A stretch of 64,000 nt of DNA, taken from assembly GCA_029582265.1 (NCBI GenBank), contig CM055833.1, forward strand, positions 31,152,288 through 31,216,287, given 5' to 3'. The notes beneath the pieces were generated by a model. That model was not told the DNA's origin. It saw nothing but the letters and a program-made list of their open reading frames with translations, and ran no database searches. This document shows, piece by piece, positions 31,901 to 46,900 of this stretch (position 1 is its first letter; every line of letters starts with the position of its first letter). The stretch is from Zoroaster sp. YZ-2022. Lineage: Eukaryota; Echinodermata; Asteroidea; Forcipulatida; Zoroasteridae. The position numbers were made by a program, and so were the translations under genes.

Positions 31901-34900
31901 TGGCAATAGTCAAATGAAGAAATAGATGTTAAAGGGGTACTATCGTCAGAGCAGACTTTCAACAGGGCATGGAATCAGTGTCCTAGTTTAAGATGAACAC
32001 AGTGACTGAAAATTACTGGCTCATTTATGCAGCAGCAGTGGTAACATGACCTTATCATGCGAGGTGTTATTTTCAGTCACTGAGTTAATCTAAAACTAGC
32101 ACTCCGATTCCATGCCCTGTTGATCGTGACGATACTGCCCCTTTAAAGGTTATATGAGTAGCAACGGGAACCAGTTAGTTAACCTTTTGTTATACTTGAT
32201 AAAACGGTTGGCCACCGAGCATCTCTATCACCATTTTATCCTTAAAATCAAAGCTCCCAAGCATAGGCAAATAGCAGGTATATGGGGTCAAAAAATTTAA
32301 GATTACGAACCGTAATTGAAAATCAGTCAAAACCAAAAAAGATAACACTGTGAAGTTTAATTCCACTACATTTGTCATTCCCTTGTGAGGGGAAGAATAT
32401 CCCATTAAATTTGCTATCTTCAATTCTTGTATTCCACTTAAATGTAAAAAAGCTTCCTGAGGTCTAAACAAAACAGTAAAACATGTCCCCTAGGACTAAA
32501 ATACTTTGGTTTAGGGACACTTTCAGCAATTAACAAGTCATATTTCAGAGAAGGAATAATCTTACTCGGTAATGCGTCATCATCATTCTCTGTGTTAATG
32601 GAGCTCATTGATGTTGCCTCTGCCATGCTGTATTGGTCATATGCCGGTGGCTCAAGGGGCAAATGGCCATGGTGAGCCGGGGGGAGGATACAGGGATGGG
32701 AGTGCTGCAATGGGTGGTGGGCGTTGATTGGGACATTCTTGGCACTGTCACGACCTAAAGGGTGCAAAAGATGGGGGGGCGGTAAATAAGATGAAGATGA
32801 CCCCAAATGGATTCCTCAGTGATATTCATAGATTAACATCAATAGAAACTTGGAAATTCTTTTATAAGAAATTCTTTTGTCTCAAAAATATTTGCTTTTT
32901 GGAATAAACGAAAGTGACTGTAAAATCTTTCTCCAAAGATACTGGACAGACATCTTGGAACAACATTCAATTACTGTATTGTTATGCTAAACAAATTTGC
33001 ATTCCCCCCCCCCAAAAAAAAAAAAAAAAATAAATAAATAAACAAAACAAAAAAAACCACCAGGAAGCCTCGTTTGGATTGATCCATGTGTTGTGTTTCA
33101 ATGAAGTGAGGGAAATGTGTTCCCCATATTGCTTAATCCCTGGGCAACAGTTTTGATAGAATTGGAGGGAAATTAACAAAGTTCCTTTAATGGTTTAGAC
33201 GGGTGCTTAGTCATCAGAATTATGGACCTTAGTCCATTATTGCTCTGCAATTTTCTTTTCTTTTGCATTTTCTAGCTTTCTTTTGCTGTGGTTCTTTCTG
33301 CGGTTTTTTCTTGCATTGCTTTAGTTTGCTCCTTGGTTGGGGCTGGCTGGGATATGCATGCTGGAGCTTTGCACGTTAAAACAAACTAAGAAACTGAAAT
33401 AGAAACCTACCATCAACGTAGCTTTCATGAGCACTAGGTGCATCAAACTCCCATGCTGGCTTGGCGATGGAGTCACTGTCTGAAGCCGAATTGGAAGGCA
33501 GAGGGGGCAAGGAAGGCTGCTGACTGATGGGTTGGCCATGGTAGGGTTGAGCATCGTCATAGCCATACCTGCAGCATGAGACAGATGTCAGAAAATTGCA
33601 TATTATTCCTATCCAAATTAAAAGTTTTAACTAAAAGAGTTTATATTTTATCAAAGTTTGTTTTCTTTGTGAATTAGGACTACCGAAGGACTATCTTTAT
33701 TAAAAATTACAAAAGAATATACCTGTCAGAGTCGAGATTGTTGAGCGAGTTGTGGTTGCTTGGAGTGTAGGATGCAGGGCGATCAGGCAATGGTGGAGGC
33801 CTTGGGCTTGGTGGACTCGGTGGTGGGTACCCATAGTCTGACCCTTTGCTGTCACGCTTGAAAGTATCCATGGGGTACCGGGAGCTGTCTGCGGGAAGGT
33901 TGCGTGACTCACGTCTCTTACGACGGCGACGCATGAACACAGCAAAGATGAGGACAAGAAAGATGGCGATGACTGCTGCCACGATGATACCAATGATTTC
34001 CAACATGCCGACGGAAAATGGTCCAGCCGTCATATTGGGGATGGATTGTAGATCCAAGTCACGGCAGGCCTGATCAGTGGACAACGGGCTGCAACACTTG
34101 TAGGATTCTGCAAGCTGCACGCAGTGTTGACTATACATGCATGGGTTCTGATTACAATGCGTCAGCACTGTCCCACAGTAACTACCTCCATAACCTGTCC
34201 CAGTGCAGTTGCAGGTTTTGGAGTCTAGCTTACAGAAGCCCCCATTCCTGCAGACCTCTTCAGGACAGAGAATCTCATTGCAGGTCTTCCCTGTATATGG
34301 CTCTTGGCAGTCACACTGGAAGTCATTGCCCGAACTGTAGCATGCTCTGCTGTTGACACAAGGGTCTGGGAAACACGGACTGTAGGGATACTCACATCGG
34401 TTGCCATTCCAATCTGGGGTGCAATCACATACATAGCTGTAGCCATAGTCGAGGCAGACTCCGTCATGCTGGCATGGATTACTGGAACAAGCCTTCAGCA
34501 CCTTGGAGGGACACTCCCCGATGCCACTTGGCAAGATTCCATCTCCAGTTCGCTCCAACTTCACCCCGTCGATATTCATGTCACCCATGCACCCAATAAA
34601 TCCATCTGAGACCGTTTCACGTCGGACACGGGTATTGTCAGTCACCCGAGCACCAAAGACCATCTTGTTGAGGTTGAGCTCCTTCTTGTCACCGGCAGAA
34701 TTCCCTGTGGCTGAGGAGGAGCGGTCTAAGATAATGGTAGCAACACTCATCTGGTGGCTGATGGAGACCTCATGCCAATCACCATCATCAACACGCTTTG
34801 TGGTGAGGCGAATAGTAACCGGGCCACTGCCATAGTCAAAGGTGTACTGAATATGGCCATCCACAATCTAAACAAAGGAGCATGTGCAAACACAAGTAAT

Positions 34901-37900
34901 GGTAGCCTCAGGAAAACAACATTGAAGATTTTAACAAAAATACTTTTTCAAAAAAGTGTCACAAATTCATTTTAAAACTGCCAGAAAAAACAACTCGGAA
35001 ATAAATCTTTGCTAAATTATGTGGAAAATCATATTGTGAAGAATCAAATTTTGAAACTGTTCAAACACATTTTCTGGTGGAACTGTTTTATGGTATAAAT
35101 GTTAAGTTAAATCATTTTTTGAAAGACAATTTTTTTATAGATATTAAAACCTCAAGATTTACCTTAATGATAATAAAGTATCAAATAAGAACCGAGTTTA
35201 AGCCACATCCATTGGCAATTGTTACTACAGTCCTGATCAGAAGACCAGCAAGTCATCAAAGCGCACAGAGTTATGGGACTTCATAATATACATACCTCCA
35301 GTGTGTTAGAATCATCCCCTTCTCCATGCATAATTACACCAGTGGGTTCCACAGTGTGGATAGCTACAGCCACGCGTTCCAGTGCACTTGATATGTCTAG
35401 TAGGTCATAACTTACATAGCTATTACCGTTGAAGCTCATTGGGCGAAGACGTGCATTGCCTGTATGAAAAGACAACAAGGAAAGAATGAGTAAGACTAAT
35501 TGCAGTGACACCACGTGAAATTCTCAACTGAGTAGTAATTAGTTCTGAAAAGAACTGGAGGTACAACTCGACGTTTCGATCGGTGTGCTCTGATCGTCCT
35601 CAGGAGAAAAATGAGGAAAGAATGATTTTCACGATGATAGTCTCGCTAGGCTGAGGACAATATATTCTGCCGAAGCCGCCTTTATCTTACAATTATGACC
35701 AATCACAAGAGTTATAAGTTTCACATTTGTGTGGTATATGCCTTTGTAATGTAGCATGCAATTTGGCCCTTGGGAATGAAACAATAATAATAATAAAAAT
35801 AACTTACCACTTCCACAGATTAAACTATTGTCTGCACACTCACAGCTGTATCTATCTCTTTCCGGAATGCAGTTCATGTTGGACGGGCAAGGATTACTGG
35901 CACAGTGGTCTGTTCCTGCGGGTGTCTCTGGTTGTCCTGGAAGAGGAGTAGTTCCGTCAACACAGTCTTCTATAAAAACGGAAGAGCAAAGAGGGATGAA
36001 ATAATGACCAAAGGAACTAACTGAACTTAAATCTCTTAACTCTCAGAGGTAATATGCAGGATCATGTCAAGGGGTATAACGGGGTGCATCAAGGTACATG
36101 TATGCGAATGAATCTTGGAACTTACCATGGGTGTTTAGGAGCATGCAGGAGGGTAGGCTGTAGGTCGCAGTTGAAAATAATTTATTTAACAAATAATTTA
36201 CCCTGTGTTAAAGATGTTGCATATCATTGTTAATGCTTTTTTGAGTAAGGGTCATTTTTTTCTTGATAATTATTATAATTTTTGTTTCTAGGAATTTTAA
36301 CTGAACTTATCTGTTGCCTCCTTGTTATAAGACTATTGTTTTTTTCCTTGTATCATTCATTAATCTTTGAATAGATTCTTACCCTTTTCTTTGCAGACAC
36401 AGACTGGTTCTCTGCTGTGGCGAGCCGACACAAACCCGACTGTAACTGCGTCAAGGGTGGTCACACTGGACTGGTCAAAGGTCACATGCGTATCGCAGCG
36501 TCGTAGCTTGTCGCACGCATTCTCTCGACAGATGTCGGCCACGATGGCCTGGACCGTGACCAACATGCGCTCCTCCAGACTGGACACACTGGAGTTGATC
36601 TGACGTTCCAGGGACTTGGGCTTAAAGAAAGAGATGCCACGGCGGTCGGATTTCTGTACGGCAAACAGCACTTCAGTGTCGGTCGGTTCTGCTTCCGACT
36701 GCTGGATACTGATGACATGAACGTTGGCAGAACCACCGGAGCGCAAGATGTTACTGACGGTGTACTTGAACGTATCCAGGAAGAACAATAAGAACTTCTC
36801 TGGGGTGAGCTCCCTGAAGCGGATTGTAACACTGTTATCAAGCATCTCTGTTGAAACAGTGTCAACAGTCACTTGGACATCACAGTAGCCAAAAAACTGC
36901 CCGTCGGTGACGCTGATGGTAAGTTGGTAGTAGCCCTCATCTAGATCAGGTTGAGCAAGGATCCTGCCATTGTCTGGATCTACTCTGAAAACATTGCCCA
37001 TGTTGTTGATCAGCTCGTAGACGAGAACATCCGACGGGTCAGCATCTTCAGCATGCACCCATCCGATCACACCACCTGGGAAGTCATCCTCGTGGGAGTT
37101 GATGGTGATACGTACTGGTGACTTGACGATAGGGGAGTTGGTGGGTTCAAGGATATCTATCGTCAGGTATGAGAGCGACGACAGGGACGGTTTTCCATTA
37201 TCCGTCACCTGGACAGTCAGTTGGTACTTATCTTGCATCTCCATATTGAAGGGGAGGAGGTTTGAGAGAACTCCATCTGAGTCAATGTGGAAGTCATTCT
37301 CCTCGTTGCCTTGAGGAATGGAGAAGGTGTAAGGTGGGCCATTGACTGGTGTATCAGGATCAGTAACATTCAACTGAATTAGCTTGGTGTTGATAGGTGT
37401 ATCCTCCTGTGAAGAATGAAAGAATAGAGAAACATTTATCGATGGAATGAACAATTGATATAATTTTACTTTCAACTGCAATAAGTCGAAAACATTTACA
37501 AATAAGAAAAGTGCAATACAGAACATGGACATTCTTCAAATGCTTTTTTTTTAAGAATGAAGTTTCCTTAAAAAATAAGAATCTAGCTACATCCCCCCAA
37601 GAATCTAGTCCAACTGTTTCAAATTACTTGTCACATATTTATCAACAGCAACTCTCCATCCATGTCTAACTGTTTCAAACCACTTGTCTCATATTAATCC
37701 ACATCAACTCCCTCCGTCCATGGACTTACCCTCTTGACGATTGAGTAGTTGGCACGTTGGAATCTTGGAGCATTATCATTGATATCGGCAACCGACACTT
37801 GAACAGAGACATCATTGAATTGGAATGGTTCTCCGCCATCTCTGGCACGGATGATCAGGGAGTAGGAAGAGATCTACACAAAGGAAAGACACAAATGAGT

Positions 37901-40900
37901 GTTATTTGTTATTAGAGAGGCTTCAATAAGGACTGCAGTCACTCTTGAATCTCACTGGCAGATTCCTCACTGGTTCCTTTTCAATACAACTTTCATTTGT
38001 ATTTTTACAAGTTTGTTCAGCAGAGGTTAGGGTTTGTTTTCGTGTAAAGCAAGGACTTATAACAATGGGTCCTCAGTTGGCAGTTATTTTTTTACAAAAG
38101 TCCAACAACGGTATGAGGTCCTCAGTTTACACCATAAACAAACATGCTTGTGTCCTTCTGGCTTTTACTCCGTGTATTAGTCTGCTTATTGAATTGATGA
38201 CTATTTCTTTAAGTTTCCTTTTCATCTCTGACCCCCAGTGTTTCCCTCTGCTCAGTGATATGCGAGGTGGCCTACCTCATTGATTTTATTGAAAAACCTC
38301 ACATTTTTTTCGCATTGTAAGAATTTCTAAAATAAAATATATTATATTGTACGATTTTTTGTTTGTTTTTCTTTCTCAATTGTTGGATGCTGATAAGCCT
38401 TTTTATTGTAGTGCATTTCCCATTTTGAATACCACCTCATTCTCACCATCAGCCAGGGGCAACACAGATTGTTTCTTTCTATGTATGTTTTCTAAACCCC
38501 TGTCTGTTAATCTTTCTTTTGAGGTGACTATTTGGAGTGTGCATCCGACTGCTCACCTGTTCCCTGTCCAGTTCAACAGCTACACTAATGAGGCCGTTCT
38601 TCTTGTTGATAACAAACTGATCGAACAGATCTCCACGGAGGATTGAGTACGTCACCTCCCCATAAGCCCCACTGTCTGAATCGGTAGCCAGTACCTGAGA
38701 AAGAGGTTGATTAAAAATAAGAAAATTAATAAGAAATGGGAGAAGAAAAGCTAAACAAAGATACAGAATAAATAAGCTTAAAGGTAGGGTATAGGATTGA
38801 GTAAATGAAAAATGGTCTCAACAAAGCTGGTGAAAAGAATGAATTTTTTCAACTTGCATGAATCATAAGCTGTGAATCTATGCAGGGGTGTGAGTTGACA
38901 AAAGTAAAATATCCTGAAATATGGGTAGTGGGCCTGGGTGTCCCTTTGTTCTAGAAGACAAAGCCCCCTGAACCTCCTGTGGGTAGTGGGCCTGGGTGTC
39001 CCTTTGTTCTAGAAGACAAAGCCCCCTGAACCTCCTGTGGGTAGTGGGCCTGGGTGTCCCTTTGTTCTAGAAGACAAAGCCCCCTGAACCTCCTGGATGT
39101 TTAATTATGGAGGATTTACAGACTCTCCACATCCCCACAAACAAGAAACTCAAGGTTTGGACACAATACAGGCTACTTCTTTCTTTCCTTAGTGGCTACT
39201 TCTCTTCTTTCAAGAACATTTTGAGGCAAGAGAGATTTGTTACAAATCCTGAAATCAGGAAAAATCCTGAGAAATCACAGGCGTGTCTATGACGTCCAAA
39301 TTTGCTTTGAGTATGAACTGGGCTTCAATTGAGGGGACTTACTTGCACAATGCTGTCTTCCACCCTGGCGACCTCGTTGATCTCGCTGTAGTAAATAATC
39401 TGGCTGAATTGGGGCACGTTATCGTTGGCATCTGTGATGTAGACACTGACCATAGTGGTGTCCGATAACGGTCTTATGCCGCTGTCCGTGGCTTTGATGG
39501 TCAAGTAATAGCTGCCGGACATCTCAAAGTCCAGAGAGTCAACCACCACAACCTTGCCTGGTATGAAATAAGAATTGAAATTACATTTTGACTTTGATAA
39601 TAAAAATCTGTTTATTCACCCTCCCATACTAAATAACATTTTCAATTGAGCTGTTTGACTAGACAAAACCAAACACCTGTACCAGACAGCTGTCTATTTT
39701 TGTATGGTGGAAAAACTATGCACAATATATACTATAAACTGGTAGTGGATCCACAATTTGGAAAGTTGGGGGAAAGGGCATCCTCCTAAAAGACATTTAG
39801 TCTAAAACTAAAATTATTTTTGTGTGTTGGTTCAATTACTTGTGATTTTTTTATCAAATCAATTCAATTTAATATTTATTTCCAGACAAACATGGATGCA
39901 CAGTGCCAATATAAAGTCATTAAGCTTATATTTGGGGGTGGAGGGATGGCATTTCTATATGCCCACCAATGTTAATGCATGTACAAAGAAGCATTTTACA
40001 ATCATTACTAGCACACGCTGATCAAACCATTTGTAACATTTTAATCAATGGGAGGGTTAAGTCTGACAGAATGTTGACAAATGAAGATTTAAGCTGAAGA
40101 ATCTGTGGTGCCCAACACGTACCTGTATATATATCTACACTGAACTTCCCATGCTCATTGCCAGTAATTATCTGATAGGTGATCAATGCATTTAAACCCA
40201 CATCCTTGGTGAGAGCCTCTACAGTCACGACAGTGGTACCGATCGGGACGTCCTCCGCCAGCGTCATGTTGTACAGATCGTGCTCAAACTGAGGCTCATT
40301 GTCATTCTCGTCCAGGACGTTGATGACCAGGATGGCGCTGGACACCAGGGACGGATCATTGGTGTCCGTGGCCAGAAGGGACAGGTTATAGCTGCTGCGA
40401 TTCTCTCTGTCTAGGATCTGACGGAGGGTGATGATGCCAGAGTTATGGTCAATGGTGAAGCTTGTTAAGTCTTGGCTGTCAATAGAGTATGTGAACTGAC
40501 GATTGATACCTGAAAAGAAAAGGTTCTATAATAAGTGATCATATTCAAACATAAATATATCAAGTTATTATTAACCCATTTTTATTTATGTATTAGCTTT
40601 TGAAAGCTTAATCTTTTGGTGAACAAATTTCTTGGAAATTGGATTTGGAATTTATACCTGTATCCGGATCTACAGCTTGAATCCTGGTCAGTAGTGAGTT
40701 CACTGTTGTGTTCTCGCTGACACTCTCATTGTAAACACTCGCTGAGAAGACAGGTGCATTGTCGTTTTCATCTAAGAGACCGATGAAGACCTGGGAGGCA
40801 CAGGAGAAAAGTCCATCGGATGCAACCACCTCAAAGTGGTGCAGAGGTTGGGTCTCGTAGTCTAGTTGACCGGCTGAGCTGATCAGTCCTAGGGGACAAA

Positions 40901-43900
40901 CAAGATGTGGGTTTGGAAATATTGGTTTAAATGATAAAAAAACAAATTCAGTTCCTCAAAAATGATATAAAATGGGCAAATTTCAAGTTGAACAAATAAC
41001 ATCAACAAAGCATCACCATCTCTGTAAGTCCCAATGTGAAAATAAACACTATCACGATAATGTGTGCTGTTTTGTTCACAAGCAAAAATAACAATTGTTG
41101 CCTGGTCCTTTTGTGTTGCGAACAGATGGCCCAAATTATGCATGCTCTAAACACGCGCTCTTGCTCTAGACACACCTTCCAACCTTCGTTTGCATTCCTT
41201 GGCGCATGGGAACACATTAATGTGTAAGGATTTAAAGATTTCCACGGTGGAAGAACTGTAAGAGAAAGTTTGCAATAGCACCACATAATATCTCTCAGTG
41301 TTTATTATTTCATTCCTTCTAATCTCATTGTGTTGACCAAACGATGCAATTAACAACCCTACCTGTGTTTTCATTGACAGTGAAGAGGACTGCATCCTCT
41401 CCTCTCAGTGAGAAGACGATAACAGCATTGTCTCCTGCATCAGCATCTGTTGCCGTGACCTGGAGAATGTCAGTGCCTGATGGGAGGCTCTCGGTCACAT
41501 CATCAGAGTAGACAGTCTGAATATATCAAATAATGCAAAGACGGTTTCAGCTTATTATGTTCGTTTTGTTAACGAGAAAATTATGACAATGCATTCAGAT
41601 TTGTTTCATTTCAAATTTGTAATACAATTCATTTTTTTCAAAAAAATAACAGCATGTCAGATGGAATATTTATCAGGATGTTTGCTACCATCACCAACTT
41701 TACATCAAGAAATTTTGTGTAAAATTCAGTAATTTTGTAAGCGAGTATTTACTAAAGGTGTACACTACCTTTATCTCCAATTACAATTTAAAAAAAAAAA
41801 AAAAGTGGTCAACATACCTGTGCACAGATTGGTGTATTGTCATTCACATCCTGAACTGTAAGAGTAACCAATGTGCTGTCCATGAAGGCCCCATCGGTGA
41901 CAGTCACGTTGAGATTGTACACCTCCTTCAGCTCCCGGTCAAGCTCTTTTGACACAAAGATCTTACCCGAGTTACTTTCAACCGCAAAGTGGCCGAAGGG
42001 ATTACCAGTGATGATGTAGTACACCAAGTCAGAGTTGGAACCGAGGTCTGCGTCTGTTGCGAAAACGGTGGTCACCACTGTACCGATTGGATCCGATTCC
42101 AGGGTCTGTCCGGTGTAGGTCGGATGAGTGAAATGAGGTGGGGAGTCATTGAAATCCATGACAACAATGTGTATGGTGGCTTCTGCTGTGTGCTGCACTT
42201 CACCGTTGATGTCGTCGGTGGCAACTACTAACATGATGTAGCTAGAGAACATCTCCCGATCGAGGGCCGCTGTGGTCTTAATAACACCTGTCTCACTGTC
42301 AATAGTGAACATGTCCATCGCTTCTAAATCTTCATCCTCTTCCGATGGAGCTAGATTATAGATGATCTTCCCAAAAGCTGCCGAGTCAATATCAGTGGCA
42401 TGCACCTGCAAGATCTCCGAGTCCACTGGCATGTTTTCTGGGAGGCGAATCTGGTACAGGCTTTCATCAAACACAGGCGGGTTGTCATTAACATCAACAA
42501 CGGAGATGGTAACCTCGGTGAAGGAGGCAAGCTTTGGGATGTCTCCAGTTTCAGCCTTGACGATCAACTTATACCACTTGCAGGTGTCGTAGTCCAGCTG
42601 GCTTGTGACCGACAGCACTCCACTATCACGACTGATGCTAAATTTGGCAGGGTTGTTGGTACGGAGATCAGTTCCTGGGACAAGACTGTATGTCAAGGTC
42701 TGGTTACTAAGGGCTCTCAAGGTTGTGATTATTTCCCCGATGGCATGATCTTCCAAGAGCTCAAAGCTTTGCATTGGCTCCTGGCTTTCAAAGATTGGAG
42801 TGGCATCGTGAGTGGTAAGGATGTAAATGCTAACAGGAACACGGCCGACAAGAGGAGGGCTGCCACTGTCTGTAGCTTTCATGAAGAACTGAAATAAGGA
42901 ACCCTCTGAAACGGCATACGAAAGAAAATATGATGAGCAACATGAAATAAACAATCAAACTTAATGGAGATGAACATATTCTTAAGGAAAATCTAGTGAT
43001 GGAACAATGTTTTCCCTTCAACTACAAAACAGTGGCAGTTATCTTTCACTTGATTCAGTGTTTTGATTGACAGATTTGACTGGAAATAAATTATGTATAG
43101 GTTGACAAAGCTACTTATTCCGCCAAAATTTTCTCGCTCAACAGCCAACAGCTATTGGACAGGTTTTGTAACAAGTGCGTATGACCTTAACGGCCAGTAA
43201 TAAACAAATCATAAATTTCAAATGTCAAGGTGCAGGTCACTGACCTTTGCCCTGGAGTGACTGCCTGACGGATAGGACTCCAGTCTGAGTGTTGATCTCA
43301 AACTGATCGATGATGGCATCTGACGTGCCATTGTCAAAGTAGTAAGTCAGGAGGCTGTTACTGCCAAGATCTGCATCGTTGGCCGACACCTAGTGGTAAT
43401 GAGAAGAGAACAATGTTGAATTGGGAGTACATTACGTGTTATCTAAATAACAAAGAAGACTTTTGTTGCTACAAATGCCAGATTGTGATAAATGAACTAA
43501 ATAAACATTCCTTTTATGAGTAGATCTTGTAATTTTTATTCTTGTGAAATTTAAGTTAACCATTGTCAAGTTGTCTGCAATTTTTGTACAATTGGATTTT
43601 AGTTTTCTTTAGGTTTCTTTTCACAACATTTATTACGGTTCTTAAATTAAGTGCTGTGGCTTGAATATTTTACCAAACAGAAATTGAAATTGACTTAACA
43701 GAATTGATCCAGCTCCATTAACCAATGTTCGGTTCCAATCAAAAATCTTACCCTGATGATCTCTGCCCCAATCTCCAACTCCACAGGGATGAACGCCTCA
43801 TACTGCTGCCGCTCAAACCGTGGCTGGTTGTCGTTCTTATCCTTCAGGATGACGTTAACCTTTGTGTAGCTGGTCTTGCCACCGGGGTCAGAGGCCATGA

Positions 43901-46900
43901 TGGGTATGGAGATGATACGCTCTTTGGGGGTCTCCTGATCCAAGGATACCTTGGTTCGAATCTCACCTGTGTGGATGGGTTCATAATTTGCATTAAGGAT
44001 TGGTAGATAGTTTATCCACCTTAAAAAAATGCATATTTATTATTATTTTTTATGTTATTATTTTACATCAGGTTTTCCATAAAAAAATTTGCAACATGGT
44101 TACAAGTTTAGTGTGTTTAACCTTGCAAAAAGAATGGAAAGGAGGTCTGGATTGGGAAAGCTTATAAAACAATTGGTAGGCCTGTTTATTACCCTGCTGA
44201 ATAATGGACAAATAAATGTAAGTTACAGTTGGAGAATGTAGCGGCATGCTAATTGGACTGTTTGAAATCTAATATTTTGAGATTTAACAAGAAAATTCTA
44301 CAATATACCAGTAATGTCAGGTTTTGGTGATAAGAATCAATAAGTAATTGATTTAATTTTGCCCTACACCGACGTGTGTATAGCACTGTATACTCAGTGC
44401 TTTCCGAGTGTCTGTGAAAAAACTACACAGGCGACTCGGGCGGGATTCAAACCCACGAACTCCTGCTTACTAGTGCAGACGTCTTAACCTCTCGACCACC
44501 GAGCTTGCCCGATGACAATTGGCCGCAAGAATTTCACCAACCTATATATATCGCGGAACCCGCTGCTATATGGGATTCTAGCCGGCCAATTGTCATCGGG
44601 CAAGCTCGGTGGTCGAGAGGTTAAGACGTCTGCACGAGTAAGCAGGAGGTCGTGGGTTCGAATCCCGCCCGAGTCGCCTGTGTAGTTTTTTCACAGACAC
44701 TCGGAAAGCACTGAGTATACAGTGCTATACACACGTCGGTGTAGGGCAAAATTAAATCAATTGTTTATCTCCCGATGCAAGAATTTCACCAACCTATAAA
44801 TCAATAAGTAGAGAAAGTTTGCATTTTTGGTACAACAAGGTCATTATACTGATTTGTACAATTTTCCTCACATGCTTTGTTTTCAAGACAATATGAATGA
44901 CCTTTTGTTCTGTACTTTCGAATGTTGATCAGTATGAAACATTGTTTTGATTTTTGTTTTGCTTTTTCAAGTATAATTTTCAACACTAGTCACTCGGCTT
45001 TTGAGAGCACTCTTGAATTTATCTTTTTCTTTGTTTGATTTGTACTTTAAACAAGAAACAATACAAAGATAATACATGTAGTTCACAGTACAGTCACTGT
45101 AAAACAATTGAGGGTCAAAACAGGCCATCTTTAATGTCATTATACACTGTTGGTAATGTTTGTAAAATTCATTCTCAAAATATCCTTACTTTCCTTTGAA
45201 TCAAGACTATTTTATTTTTTTAATTTCTCATCTTTTATCAGGGTAATGCATTCACATAAAATGTGGTCTTCCACGGAACCCAGACTACCAGTGAAAATGT
45301 ATACATTTGTATGAAATTGAGCCAATTGAAAGTTTAGTTTATTCCAAAATAGCTGAAATGGTTACTCAATTTACAACCTTTTGTTTCCTTTCAGAACGTA
45401 AACGCATCTACATTTGACAGTTACAATATTGCAAAATATTTATTTCAGCATAAAGGATCTAACCTAAGTATTTTCATGCTTTTTCAGAAATGGCAAGTGC
45501 GTGCTCAAAATAGCAGCTAACAGTGGACAATTGGTGGCAATTATATCCCATTCCTTGGTACTGTGCAGCAAGTGGTATTGCAAACAGTGTCAACGGATTT
45601 ACTGAACTCAAAAGCAATTTACTCAAAATGTACAATAAGCCTGAAGTGAAGCACTTTGAAAGATGTGTGTTTACAAACATTTACAAAAAAATGCTTTTAG
45701 TTTTCTAAGTTCAGTTTAAAGGTTAAAAAAAATACCATGTAGATATGCCCATGTAGTTTTATCCACTTCAAAACTCCTCATCAAACAATTTGTTGTGTTC
45801 ATCTTGTGAGGTCAAGTACCTGACTGATGCTACAGGTTTGTTTAGTCTTGGCCAGTCACCATTGTTTGTTACATTTGGAGCCAACTTACAAAAAGCCAAA
45901 CTTAAAAAGTGCTTATCGTAAGAAATAGGTTTGAGTTCATAAGAGTCGATCATGATAAGACAAATGATAACATTGAAGTAATACTGATATATTAGTCTAA
46001 ATATTCATCTACTTGACCCATATATCGGAAATCTTAGATCTGATATTGTACATTCACTATCTAGACTCTCAAATTATTTTTACACTTCTTTTTTTACTCT
46101 ATAATAAAAGATTGCTTTTATAAAGAAGAAATTCATGCATAAATAACATGTATAAATACATGCAGCTGTAAACAGATCTGCTTCAAAGAGAATGTAAACC
46201 AAGGCTTGACAAAATTCTTGTTAAATCACTTGCTGGTGACAAGAAAATTCACAGTGGTCAAAAAGTGCCTAAGTGGTACTTCAACACAGCAGTGCAACAA
46301 TATCTACCAATTTTCTGATGACTGAAGATACATTTTTGACAAGTGAATAAATTGAGTTATTTTTAAATTCTCCTTTGAATTATTAACAGCGGAGAAATAT
46401 GAAAGAAAAGAGTGAAGTAATGAGCACTTTCTTACTTATTCCATCAAAACTTGACTGACCGCACACAAGTTTGAAATTTGAGTACATGTAAGGTCTGACC
46501 GAATCAACAAATTTTGTACAAAAATCTTGTCACACAAGTGCACTGTTATCAATTAGTCACCGTTATTAATTAGTGTGCAGAATAGGACAGTGTTCTGTTA
46601 GAAGTGGGACAACAGAGCAAACAAGTCAAACGTGATAGCTGGCACAGAGGTGCATCAAAGTCTCATAGTTGGTTTGGGAGTGTTTTACCTATCGGTTTAA
46701 CGTTATCACGGTCAAATTCCCTCACAGTAAATATATAACCTGAGAAATTGTACAGAATCTGTTAAAAGCTTGAAGAGAGATTATGGAAAGGAGGGATTAC
46801 TGTCAATAAGAAATATCCAGTGGTTGGCAAGAGCAATCACTGTCAACAAAAGGAACCAATGATAAGCAAGACAAAATAAATAAGATGATTAATTTGTCTA

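Noticed and set aside
33321..33566. ORF overlapping a Fat-like tail exon in another frame
   Set aside because: Splice phases and tail sequence fit the other frame; this one is a shadow.
44584..44680. Possible functional tRNA in the inverted SINE
   Set aside because: Same reasoning: the head is fused to a repeated body and mirrored in the other arm.
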